Of a DNA stretch of 44,573 bases, positions 1-10,100 are shown piece after piece. Below the pieces are notes generated by a model. The model saw nothing but the letters and a program-made list of their open reading frames with translations. It was not told the DNA's origin and ran no database searches. This DNA is from Elioraea sp. (lineage in GTDB: Bacteria > Pseudomonadota > Alphaproteobacteria > Acetobacterales > Acetobacteraceae). The stretch's first letter is position 1. Each line of letters begins with the position of its first letter. The stretch lies in assembly GCF_022842375.1 (NCBI RefSeq), contig NZ_JALHPR010000031.1, forward strand, positions 1-44,573. Reading direction: 5' to 3'. Position numbers and translations under genes: made by a program.

Positions 1-1056
1 CGGCGGCGGCGGCTGTTCGCCCGGGCGGAGCAACAGGAACGCGGCGATGCCTGCGGCCAGCACCGCGGCGCCGCCGCCGGCGATCAGCCCGACAGGGGCG
101 CCCTTCTTGTGCGGCGCGGCTGCCGCTTGCGGCATCGGCTGGGCGGCCGCAGGTCGCGCGGCGGCGGGTGCAGGGCGTGAGACGACCGTTGCCTCGGCAT
201 CGTCACCGCCGAGCAGGCCCAGGAGCGGGTCGGGTGCGTCGCCCTCTTCCATCGCCGAGTCCAGCGCGGCACGGAAGGCCTGGGCGTTCTCGAACCGCTC
301 GCCGGGCCGCTTTGCCATCGCACGGCGAACCACGGCATCGAGCGGCGCCGGAACCTGGCCCGCGATCTCCGACGGGCGCGGCGGCTCGACGTTCAGCACC
401 TTGTGCATGATGGCGGTGAGATTGCCCTCGAACGGCTTGTCGCCGGTCAGCAACTGATAGAGCACCACGCCCGCGGAATAGAGGTCGGTCCGAAGGTCGA
501 CGGGCTCGCCGCGGAACTGTTCGGGCGACATGTAGGCCGGCGTGCCGAGGACGGTGCCGGCCTGCGTCATCGTCGAGCTCTCGATGCGCGCGATGCCGAA
601 ATCGGCCACCTTCACCTGGCCCGCCTTGGTCAGCATCATGTTGGCGGGCTTGATGTCGCGGTGCACCACGCCCTTCTCGTGGGCGTGGCCGAGCGCGGCG
701 AGCAGCTCGTCCATCACGCGCACGACCTGCGGCAGCGGCAGGCGCTCACCGGCTTCGAGGCGGTTCTTCAACGATCCGCCATCGACATGTTCCATCACGA
801 TGTAGGCAAGCTCGCCCTGCTCGCCATAGTCGTAGACGGCAACGATGTTGGGGTGCGAAAGCCGCCCTGCCGCCTGCGCCTCGCGCTTGAACCGCGCGAT
901 CTCCTCGGCGGCCTCCGCGTCATGCGCCTCGAGGCGGACGGTCTTGATCGCGACGATGCGGTCGATCACCGGGTCGCGGGCGCGCCAGACGGTGCCGGCG
1001 GCGCCCTTGCCGATCGCCTTCTCGATCTCGTACTTGCCGAGACGCTCGAGCTCCAT
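1..1056 (-). CDS. Membrane-anchored Ser/Thr protein kinase, 3' end beyond window
   Basis: This is a eukaryotic-type (Hanks) serine/threonine kinase; 352 codons are visible and the frame is still open at base 1. The ATG at 1056 gives a kinase domain at about residues 8-270: glycine-rich loop GKGAAGTVW (16-24), ATP-binding Lys38 in VAIK, catalytic loop HRDIKPAN (132-139), DFG (152-154) and GTPAYMSPE (171-179). All key residues are present, so it should be active. A linker rich in Ala and Pro contains DDAEATVVSRP, followed by one TM helix (about 322-342) and a proline run that enters the part outside the window. The kinase is therefore cytoplasmic with an extracytoplasmic C-terminal part of unknown type. 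It starts 68 bases after the CHAT gene and is probably last in the tpsB-tpsA-CHAT operon. The substrate is unknown; the srf/vWA/TagRST-like module in this window is a candidate partner (inference). Confidence 0.93.
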   Translation of the reverse strand, partial: MELERLGKYEIEKAIGKGAAGTVWRARDPVIDRIVAIKTVRLEAHDAEAAEEIARFKREAQAAGRLSHPNIVAVYDYGEQGELAYIVMEHVDGGSLKNRLEAGERLPLPQVVRVMDELLAALGHAHEKGVVHRDIKPANMMLTKAGQVKVADFGIARIESSTMTQAGTVLGTPAYMSPEQFRGEPVDLRTDLYSAGVVLYQLLTGDKPFEGNLTAIMHKVLNVEPPRPSEIAGQVPAPLDAVVRRAMAKRPGERFENAQAFRAALDSAMEEGDAPDPLLGLLGGDDAEATVVSRPAPAAARPAAAQPMPQAAAAPHKKGAPVGLIAGGGAAVLAAGIAAFLLLRPGEQPPPP

Positions 1057-1124
1057 CCGCCACCCGTTCCCGCTGAGGAACTGCCCCTATACCGCGCAAC
1101 CGGTTAATGCGGAAGGATCGCCCT

Positions 1125-4100
1125 TCACCCGGCCGGCCTGCCGAAGCGGCCGCCATCGCCGATCATCGCGAAGCCTGCCCAGAAGAACGGATGCGCGAAC
1201 ACGGGCGGCAGCCGCCCGGCACCGGCTTCGGCGATCATGCCGAGCTGAGCATCGCGGAGCGCATCGGCCGCCAGCGCCGTGCCGCCGGCCAGCCTTCGAA
1301 GCGTGTCGGCCACGAGGAAGGCCGAAGCCGTATCGTCGACCGACCAGTGGGTGACGATGAGGCCACGCGCACCGGCGAAGAAGAAGGCGCGCGCGAGGCC
1401 CGACAGGCTCTCGCCTGCAGCCCCACCAGCCTGCCCGGCAGGCCCGCCCGAGTTGCAGGCCGACAGGATCGCGAGGTCGGCATCCATAGCAAGGCCGAGG
1501 ATGTCGCTCGCCGTCAGGAACCCGGCCGCGGCACCTGCGCCCGCGGGCGTCGAGGCGAGTATCGCGGGTTCGGAGAGGCAGCGGATCTCAGCCGGGAGCA
1601 CGGCGTGGGCGGCGAAATGCACGATGCGGTAATCGGCGAGCCTGCGCTGTCGCACCGCATCGGGAACGAAGGCAGCCCCGGTAACGACATCCGAAGTGGG
1701 GGCGGCAAGCAGGCGTCGTGCTGCCTCCACCTCCGCCCGCGTGCCGGGCAGCGCGCCGAGCGCGCGCACGGAAGCCGCATCTGTCGCGCAACGGTCAGGC
1801 GGGAAGCTCGCCGCCACCTGCTGTGTCGAGGCGGGAACAAAATCGCCGAACCCGAGATAGGGGTTGCGCGCGCGCGATGGTGTCGTGGCGCGGCGAAGGC
1901 TGACGAAGCTCTGCACCGAGGGAACATGCGTCACTGCCATCCGCGCGAGCAGCCAGTCAGGTGCGGCACCCGCCGCCGGCGCGGTGACGGGCAGCAGGCC
2001 GAAGGGAAGCGACAGCAGCGGGCCCGAGGGAACGACGACCAGGCGGTTGGCTGCCGTCACGCGCGCCTCGACGCCTCCGAACAGCGCACGCCACAGCGCA
2101 TGTGCGGAGGCCGCGTCGAACTCCGGCACGCGGGGCGCTCCCCCTGGCCCGTCAAAGCGAAGCTCGGTTGACGCGCGGATGCGGCCGACCAGCGCGGCGA
2201 GTTCCGCCTCCTTCTGCGTGATCCGCCCGGCAGCGATGCCGCTTCCGTCGAGCAGAAGGAGGTGGCCGCCCGCCGCACCCGGGACGATCAGCGCGAGCGC
2301 CTCGCCCGGACCGAGGCGGGCGCGCGCCTCCTCCGCCGTCGTGGTGCCGAGCACGAGCTGCCGGTACCCCGGTGCTGCCGCCTGGACCTCCTCCTCCGCC
2401 GCGGCGCGCTGGGCCTGCGCTTCCGCGATCTCACGATCGAGCGCGGCGATGGCACGCGCATCACGCTCGGCCCCGGCGGGTTCCGCCGCTGCATCGCGCT
2501 GCGCGAACAGCGCCGACAGCCGCTCCTCTGTGTCCTGCAGGCGCCGGATCGCCGCGCCCACGCCGCTGTCGCCCGAGGACGCGCCGAGCCTGGCGGTCGC
2601 CTGCGCGATCAGCCGTGCGGTCAGCCCGCCACGGATCAGCTGTGCCGCCTCGAACATCTCGGCAGCGATCGGTGAAGGGTCGCGCGCCGTGGCGGCTTCC
2701 TCGGCCAGCACGTCGAGATAGGGCATCACGGCATCGTCGGAGAGGCCGAGGCGGCGCTCGCGCAGGATGCGCGCACCGTCGCGGAAGGCGGCGAGCGCCT
2801 CTGCCCGCTGGCCCGATGCGGCAAGGGCAGCGCCGGCCTGGAACCGGGCGATCGCGACGGGCCGCTCCTCCGGCAGGGCGCGGGAGAACAGGCGCGCACT
2901 CTCGCCGAACAGCGTCGCCGCGCGCGGCTGGTCGCCCCGGCTCGACACGGCCTCGCCTTCGGTGCGGGCGGCGCGCGCGACGAGGATGGGGTTGTCGGGC
3001 GCGAATGTGCGGACGAGGCCGCGCACCTCGCGCGAGACTGCCTCGGCTTCCGCCGCGCGGCCCTGGCGCCGCAGGATGATCGCGGTGTAGCGGCGCGCCT
3101 CGGCGTAGGCAGCGATCGTCTCGAGCATGATCGGGTTGGCGAGCAGCGACCGGTCCGCCGCCGCTGCCTCGGCCAGTGCCACGGAGGCTGAGGCCCGCGG
3201 CCCGCCCTCACGGCTTGCCAGCACTCCTGGCGGCAACTGTGCGGCAAACCCCGCGGTCGCGCGCGTGATGAGCCGCTCGGCCTCGGCGAGGTTGCGCTGG
3301 TTGCCCGCATGCATCGCCCGATAGTGCAGGAGCCGTGGTGCGAGCAGGCCATCGGCCGAACGCGGGGCCTGCGCCGCGGCGCGCGCGAACAGCGCATCGG
3401 CCTCGAGCATCCGCCCCTGGTTCGAGAGCTGGAGTGCTAGCGCCATCGCGGCCGTCGCCCCGCCGGGGTTGTCGGGGCCGAGCACCCGCTCATGCAGCGC
3501 AAGTGCCGCGCGATAGGCATTCTCGGCGGCTGCGAAATTCTCGACGCGGTTGAGCTCCGAGCCGAGCCGCATCAGGTCCTCGAAGCGACCGATATCGGTC
3601 GAGGTGAAGCTTTCGGTGGCGAGACGGTTGGCGACGAGGGCGAGTGCGGCCGATCGTGAGCCTGCCGTCTCGGGCACCGATGCGCCGCCGAGCACCGCGG
3701 CGGCTCCCTCGATCGCGGGCAGGGCAGGGAGCACGCCATCGGCCATCACCACGCCGGCGGAGGTGCGCGCGAGCACCGCGAGATGCGGCCAGCCGCCCGC
3801 CCGGCGCGTGCACTCGAACAGCAGCGCCTGGTCACCACCCAGGATGGTGGTCTGGCGTGGTGTGCCGCAGGAGGCGCGGCTGTCGAGGCCACGGCGCCAG
3901 GCACCGTCGGCGGCGAGCGCGGCGAGATCACCGCCCGGCGCGAGGAAGAGCCGCGCCGAGGGCTGCTGCCAGCCGCCGCAGAAGAGCTCGAAGCCACGGG
4001 CACCCTCTGGGTCGCCCTCGCGGTGGCGGGCGGGCTGGATCACGCAGGCCTCGCCCTGCGCATTCAGCCCGACAGGGCGCGAGGCGGCGGCAACGGGGCC

Positions 4101-4193
4101 GCGCCCGCCCGTGACATAGGCCTCTGGCGGCGGCGTGTCGCAGCCCGCGAGAAATGCGGCGAGACCGAGCGCTGCCAGCCGGACGATGCTCAA
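1125..4193 (-). CDS. TPR and CHAT-domain (caspase-like) lipoprotein
   Basis: This 1022-residue protein begins with a lipoprotein signal; the lipobox LAGC puts the lipidated Cys at residue 18, so it should sit on the periplasmic or outer face of the envelope. The middle (about 190-480) is a series of helical TPR-like repeats, followed by a coiled coil around 555-610. The C-terminal part (about 720-1020) is a CHAT domain, the caspase-like family named for HetF-associated-with-TPRs. The expected catalytic dyad is visible: His863 in HFAAHAVL and Cys913 in ILSACNSGG. The start is TTG, overlapping the tpsA stop in a TTGA junction, and is supported by GAGGA just upstream; this suggests translational coupling. 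A lipid-anchored CHAT protein directly behind a TpsA exoprotein could act on that exoprotein at the surface, but this is inference. Confidence 0.9.
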   Translation of the reverse strand: MSIVRLAALGLAAFLAGCDTPPPEAYVTGGRGPVAAASRPVGLNAQGEACVIQPARHREGDPEGARGFELFCGGWQQPSARLFLAPGGDLAALAADGAWRRGLDSRASCGTPRQTTILGGDQALLFECTRRAGGWPHLAVLARTSAGVVMADGVLPALPAIEGAAAVLGGASVPETAGSRSAALALVANRLATESFTSTDIGRFEDLMRLGSELNRVENFAAAENAYRAALALHERVLGPDNPGGATAAMALALQLSNQGRMLEADALFARAAAQAPRSADGLLAPRLLHYRAMHAGNQRNLAEAERLITRATAGFAAQLPPGVLASREGGPRASASVALAEAAAADRSLLANPIMLETIAAYAEARRYTAIILRRQGRAAEAEAVSREVRGLVRTFAPDNPILVARAARTEGEAVSSRGDQPRAATLFGESARLFSRALPEERPVAIARFQAGAALAASGQRAEALAAFRDGARILRERRLGLSDDAVMPYLDVLAEEAATARDPSPIAAEMFEAAQLIRGGLTARLIAQATARLGASSGDSGVGAAIRRLQDTEERLSALFAQRDAAAEPAGAERDARAIAALDREIAEAQAQRAAAEEEVQAAAPGYRQLVLGTTTAEEARARLGPGEALALIVPGAAGGHLLLLDGSGIAAGRITQKEAELAALVGRIRASTELRFDGPGGAPRVPEFDAASAHALWRALFGGVEARVTAANRLVVVPSGPLLSLPFGLLPVTAPAAGAAPDWLLARMAVTHVPSVQSFVSLRRATTPSRARNPYLGFGDFVPASTQQVAASFPPDRCATDAASVRALGALPGTRAEVEAARRLLAAPTSDVVTGAAFVPDAVRQRRLADYRIVHFAAHAVLPAEIRCLSEPAILASTPAGAGAAAGFLTASDILGLAMDADLAILSACNSGGPAGQAGGAAGESLSGLARAFFFAGARGLIVTHWSVDDTASAFLVADTLRRLAGGTALAADALRDAQLGMIAEAGAGRLPPVFAHPFFWAGFAMIGDGGRFGRPAG

Positions 4194-7100
4194 GGATCCT
4201 CGTCCGCCACGTCGGAGAGCGGCAGGTCGATGTCATCGCCGACGCGATCGGCGGTCAGCACCGGGAAGTCGCGCGGCTGCGTGCTGACGAAACTGATGGT
4301 GGTGGGGAAATTCAGGCAGTTCGGGCTGCTGACGGGGCAGTTGTTCAGCCGCGCGGTGGCCGAGGCGTCGGTCGTGCGGCCGAGGCTTGCCGCGTTCGGG
4401 CCGCAGACGCCGTTGACGCAGCCCGAGAGGTCGGTCGCACCGCGCAGGATGACGAGGCCGAGGCGAGCGACGTTGATCGTGCCCGTTGCCGTGCCACGGT
4501 CGACGATGATGAACAGCGCCGAGGAGGGAGCGACGAGATTGCCGAGCCCGATCGGGTTCGCGGTCTGGCCGAGGGGGGCGGTGAAGCGCTCGATCTGGGT
4601 GAACTGCGCGGCGTCGGGCAGGCCGCCGACATCGCCGCGCACGCGCGAGGCATCCGTCAGCTCGCCCGACGCGCGCGAGGACACCACGACGGTCGGCCTG
4701 TTGCCGGGGCTGAGCGGGTTCACGCGCGTCGTGCCAGTGAACTCGACGGGGCCCGACGCGGCGAACACGACGTGGTCACGCGCCAGGTAGGTGCCCCCCG
4801 TGACCGAAAGGGCCGGGCCGCCGCTGCCCGCGCGCAGGTCGATCAGCGGTGCGGAGAGCGTCTGGTCGCCGACCGAGAGGGCACCATCGGCGAACAGCAG
4901 GATTCCCGGGGCGTTGCTGGTGGTGATGTCCGCCCCGACCGCGATCGCGCCGCCGCCCTGGGTGGTGACCGTGACCGCGCCGCTGCCGCCATCGACAGCG
5001 CCGGCGATCGCGAGGTCGGCGGCATTGACGAGGGTGAAGCCGCCGCCGCCCGTGTTCGTCCAGCCTGCCAGCGTGGCGATCGTGTTGCCGCTGGACCCGA
5101 ACACGGCGCCGCCGTTCGACGTGCCGGCGAGGGTCGCCGCGGCAAGCCCGCCCGTGGCCGTCTGGCTGATCGCGCCGTCGACCGCGAGGACGAGCGCGCC
5201 TGCCGTCTCGACGCGCCCGTCGACCACCAGCGGGCCGGTGCTGCGAAGGCCGATGCGGCCCCCCGCGGCATCGCTCACGGCGCCGAGCGAGGCGATGGCG
5301 TTGTTGGCCTGCTCGAGCGTGATACCGCCGGCGGCCGACGCCTCGAGACGCGCGGCCGAGATCGCGTCGTTCTGGGTGATCGTGCCGCCGGAGGAGAGGG
5401 TCAGCGTACCGTTGGCCGCGACGGCGCCGTCGAGCACGAGCGGTGCGGCGGTGGCGAGCCGAACATCGCCGGCCGACGCGCTGACGGGGCCGAAGGCGTC
5501 GATCGTGTTCGTGGCGGAGAACAGAGAGACGCCGCCGGGCGCGGTGGCCGTGACGCGCGGGGCGGTGATGCTGCCGGCCGCACCCTGGGTGATCGACACC
5601 GACGAAGCGAGGTCGAGCCTGGCGGCGAGCGTGACGGCGCCGTCGAGTGCGAGAGCCGTCGTCGTGGCGAGCGCGAGCCCGCCCGCGCCGTCATTCCATT
5701 CGCCGAGGCCACGGATCGCGTTGGTGCCGCTGACGAGCGTCGTGCTGCCGATCGCCGACCCGGTGAGTGCCGCGGTGGCGATGGTGGTCCCGCCCGCCTG
5801 CGCCAGGGTGCCGCCGACGGTCAGGGAGAGGGGGCCTGCGAGGGTTACGTCGCCGGTGATCGAGAGCGGGCCTGCGCTGCGCATCGCGAACCCGCCGGTG
5901 CCGTCGGTCCACGGCCCGAGTGCGGCGATGGGATGTGCCGTGGTGCCGAGGTCGCTGCCGCCGATGGCGCTGCCGGTCAGCACGGCGGCGGTGAGCGTCG
6001 TGCCGGCACCGGCCGTGATCGCGCCGCCGGAGGCAAGCGAGAGAGCGCCCAGGGTCGAGATCGCGCCGTCGAGCGCGAGCGGGCCGGTCGTTCCGAGTGC
6101 GAGCCCACTCGTCGCGGAGAACTGGCCGAGCGTGCCGATGCTGTTGGCTGCGTCCGCGAGTGCGAGGTTGCCTGCGCTGCCGGTCAGCCGCGCGGCGGTG
6201 AGCGTGCCGGCGCCGGTCTGCGTCACCGCGCTGCCGGCGGTGAGGCTGAGCGTTCCGCCCGCTGCGGTCACGGGGGCCTGGATCGCCATCGTCGTGCCTG
6301 AGGCGAGCGTCACTGCGCTGCCCTGCACGCCGGCCTGGATCGACAGCGGGCCCGAGGTGGCGAGGCTGACGGGGCCGGTGGCAGCGGTCGCGCCATCGAT
6401 CACGGCGAGGGAGTTCGTGGTGTTGCCGAGGGCGATGGCCCCGCCTGCGGTCGCTCGCAGCCGCGAGGCGGAAAGGCTGCTGCCCTGCGTGATCGCACCG
6501 CCCGACACCAGGTCGAGCAGGCCCGCGCGCCCGATGACGTTGGTCGCACCCGTCACGGTGATCGGGCCGGAGGTTGCATTGCCGATGCGCAGCGTTCCGG
6601 TTCCGGCATCGACGCGCGCAAGCTGCACCTGGCCGAGCACGAGGCCGCCGCCGCCGCCGCCGAGCGCGATCGCGCTGCCCGGCGTGCGGGGAACGATGCT
6701 GACCAAGCCGTTGGTCGCGCGGAGCGCGCCGGCGACGTTGAGCGCATCGGTCGTGATCGCCAGCGTTCGCCCGGTGCCCGCGGCAAGCGTGCCGCTGGCC
6801 GAGAGGCTCGGCGTGGTGATCGTCGCGTCGCGCCCGGCGGTCACGCCGGCGAGCGAGGCGAGGGTCGTCGCGGTGATGGCGACATCGCGGCTGGCCCCGA
6901 TCGTGCCGGATGCGGACAGGTCCGGGGCCGAGATCGTCACGTCGTTTCCGGCGGTCACGCCGGCGAGCGAGGCGAGGGTCGTCGCGGTGATGGCGACATT
7001 GCGGCTGGCCCCGATCGTGCCGGATGCGGACAGGTCCGGGGCCGAGATCGTCGCGTCGCGCCCGGCGGTCACGCCGGCGAGCGAGGCGAGGGTCGTCGCG

Positions 7101-10100
7101 GTGATGGCGACATCGCGGCTGGCCCCGATCGTGCCGGATGCGGACAGGTCTGGGGCCGAGATCGTCACGTCGTTTACGGCGGTCACGTCGGCGAGGGAGG
7201 CGAGGGTCGTCGCGGTGATGGCGACATCGCCATCGGCGGCGATCGTGCCGGTTGCCGAGATCGTGGCGCCCGACAGCGTCACGTCACCATCGGCTGCGCT
7301 GATCCCTGCGAGGGTGAGCGACGTGCCGGTGACGGTGACGTCGCCCACCGCGGCGGTGACGGTGCCCGTGGTCACGCCGTCCCCGGTGATGGTGACCGGC
7401 CCGCCGCTCGATGAGACGCCGGCGGTGGTGATGGTGCCCGTCGTCGCGGTGATGGAGACGCCGTCGAAGCCGCTCGCTGGACCAGCGAGGGCAACGTCCA
7501 TGTCGCCCGTGACGGTGAGCGTGCCGCTTGACGCGGTGACACCCTGTGCCGTGACGCTGCCAGCCGTCGCTGTCACCGTCGCATTGGTTTCGGCGGAGAC
7601 GTTGCCCGACAGCGCCACGCCGGCCTGCCCCGTGACCGTGACGGCGCCGCCCGAGGAGGTCGCGCCAGCGGCAGCGACCTGGCCCGCAGTGGCGGTGATC
7701 GTGACACCGCTCGCACCCGAGGCAGTGCCTGAGAGGGTGACGTTGTTCGCCGCCGTGATCGAGACAGGCCCCCCGAGGGCGGAGACGGAGGCCGCGGCGA
7801 TGCTGCCGCCGCTGGACGCGAGCGTCACGCCATCGAAACCGCTGACGAGGGCACCGAGCGACACGCCATTCGCGCCGCTGATCGATGCGACGCCGCCGGT
7901 CGCCGTGACGGGGGCGTCGACGGTGGTCGTCAGCGTGCCGCCGCTGCTCGCGAGCGTCACCGTGCTGCCCGTGACGGCACCGGTGACGGAGAGGCCGGCG
8001 GCACTCGACACGACGACGGGGCCGCCAGAAGCGGTTGCGCCTGCAAGCGTCGCGAAGCTGTTGTCGGTGCGGTTGAGTGTCAGCCCGTCGGACCCGGCGG
8101 AGGCCGTGACGCTCGAGGCTGTGATGCCGGCGCTCTGGCTCAGCCCGGCGCCCGCCTGGAAGCTCGCGCTGCCAGGCACCACCACCGGTCCGCCGACGTC
8201 GAGCGCGCCAATGGTCCGGAAGGCGAAGCTGCCGCCGCCCGCGGCGATCGTCGCCCCGGCAAGCACTGGCACGGTGTTGGCTGCCGTCGCCAGCGCGATG
8301 GCGGACCCTGTGCCGGTGACGGAGACGGTGACGGAGGGTGCGGTGATCGTTCCGGCAGCGGTCTGGGTTATGGATCCCTCGGCGGCGAGCGTGACGCCGC
8401 CCGTCGCACCAACCGGGGCGCGGAGCGCGATGCCGCCGGCGGTGTTGCCGAGGGAGAGCGTTCCTGCCGCCGTCACCGCGCCATCGACCGCGAGGCCGTC
8501 GGGCGCGGGGGCCTTCGTGACGAGGTTGAACGCCCCGGCCGTCGTCGTCGAGGCGAGGAGCGTGCCGACGGCGTTCTGCGAGTCATTCAGCGTCACGCTC
8601 GACCCGGACGCGGCGAGCCGCGCGACGGTCAGCGGGCCCTGCTGCGTCACCGCCCCGCCTGAGCGGAGGTCGAGCGTCGTGGCGCGCGGCGAGGCGATGG
8701 TGAGGCCGCTGGCCAGGGTGATCGCGCCGGTTGCCGCGCCGTTGCCGACCTGGAGCGTTCCGGTGCCGGTCGAAACCCGTGCGAGCAGGGCGGCGTCGAC
8801 GAGGAAGGCGCCACCGGCCCCGACGACGTTGCCCACCGCCATCGCCCGCCCCGCGGTGAACGGCGCGAGGGCAACCCTGCCGCCAGTTGCTCTGACGTTG
8901 CCGGTGAGCGTGAGGCTGTCGGCGGTGAGCGAGGCGGTGCGGCCGGCGCCGGCGGTCAGGGCAGCGGCGGTGAGCGCCGGTGCGGCGAGCGTGAGATCGC
9001 CCGCCGTCGTCACGCTCGGCTCGATCGTCAGCGGCACGCTGCTCGCGAGGCTGATGCTCCCTGTGCTGGAGAGCGTGGTGACGAGGGGAATGGCGTTGCC
9101 GGCGTTGTTGAGCGTGATCCCGTCAGGGCCGGTAACCTGCAGGCTCGCGACCGAGATCGTTCCGGCGGTGGACTGCGAGACCGACGCACCGGTGCCGGTG
9201 GTCAGCACGAGTCCGCCCGCGGGAGCGGTGATGGCCGCGTTGACGGCGATGTCGTTCGTCGCCAGCAGCGTCAGCGTTGTCGCGGCGGACCAGCTGACGG
9301 GCTGCAAGACAGTGATCCGCCCCGAGCCCGAACCGTCGACCGCCGTTGTCAGCGTGACGTTGTTCAGCCCCAGCGCCTGGGCGAGATCGGCGGCGCTGAG
9401 CTGCACGCCAGCGACGTCCTGTCCTGGCACGAGGACGCCGTTCTCGAAGGTGGCGCCGCTCGTCTCGTTCGTGATGTCGATGCTGATCGGGTCGAGCAGC
9501 CACTGGCCCATCGCTCCGCGCGGGGCGGAGGTGTCGATGCGCGCGCCGATGAGCGAGACGGTGCGCACGCCGGAGGTCTCGACGAAGCCACCGTTGCCGC
9601 CCTGGGGGCCGCCGCGCGCGGTGAGCGTGCCGTGGATGAAGGCGGTGTCGTCGGCCCACACCACCACCGTGCCGCCGTTGCCCGCGGCCGTGGCATCGGC
9701 GCGGATGCTCGCGCCCTGCGCGACGCTGGCACGCTCAGCCCGTGGCGTCGGGCCAGTGCCCTGCACGCCGCCGCCGACCAGGACCTGGCCGCCGCCGGAA
9801 CCGCCTGAAGCATCAATCCGCGCGCCCTGGCCAACGGTCACCTGACGCCCCGTCACCGTCACCGCGCCGCCGCGCGCCGTGGCGGAAGTGACGTCGACCG
9901 TCCCGCTGACACGCGCCTCGCCGCCGCGCGCGGCAACCGCGACGCGCCCGCCCTCGCGCGCGGTGATCGTGCCGCCGGCCTCGACGAGGGATTGCACGAG
10001 CTGGCCCGCGGCCTCGGCCGTGATCAGCACCGTGCCGCCCTCGGCCGCAATGGTGCCGCTGTTCGACGCAGCCGGGCCACCGGTCGCCGTCGTCGGCCGC

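Noticed and set aside
6839-7230. CRISPR array
   Set aside because: Regular spacing was considered, but the 114-base units are contiguous coding repeats without spacers.
4791-9845. Plus-strand open frame of 1684 codons opposite tpsA
   Set aside because: It is the antisense shadow of a very GC-rich repetitive gene; composition is Ala/Pro/Ser/Val-rich with no domain, and the minus-strand frame has a TPS domain, signal peptide and ribosome site.
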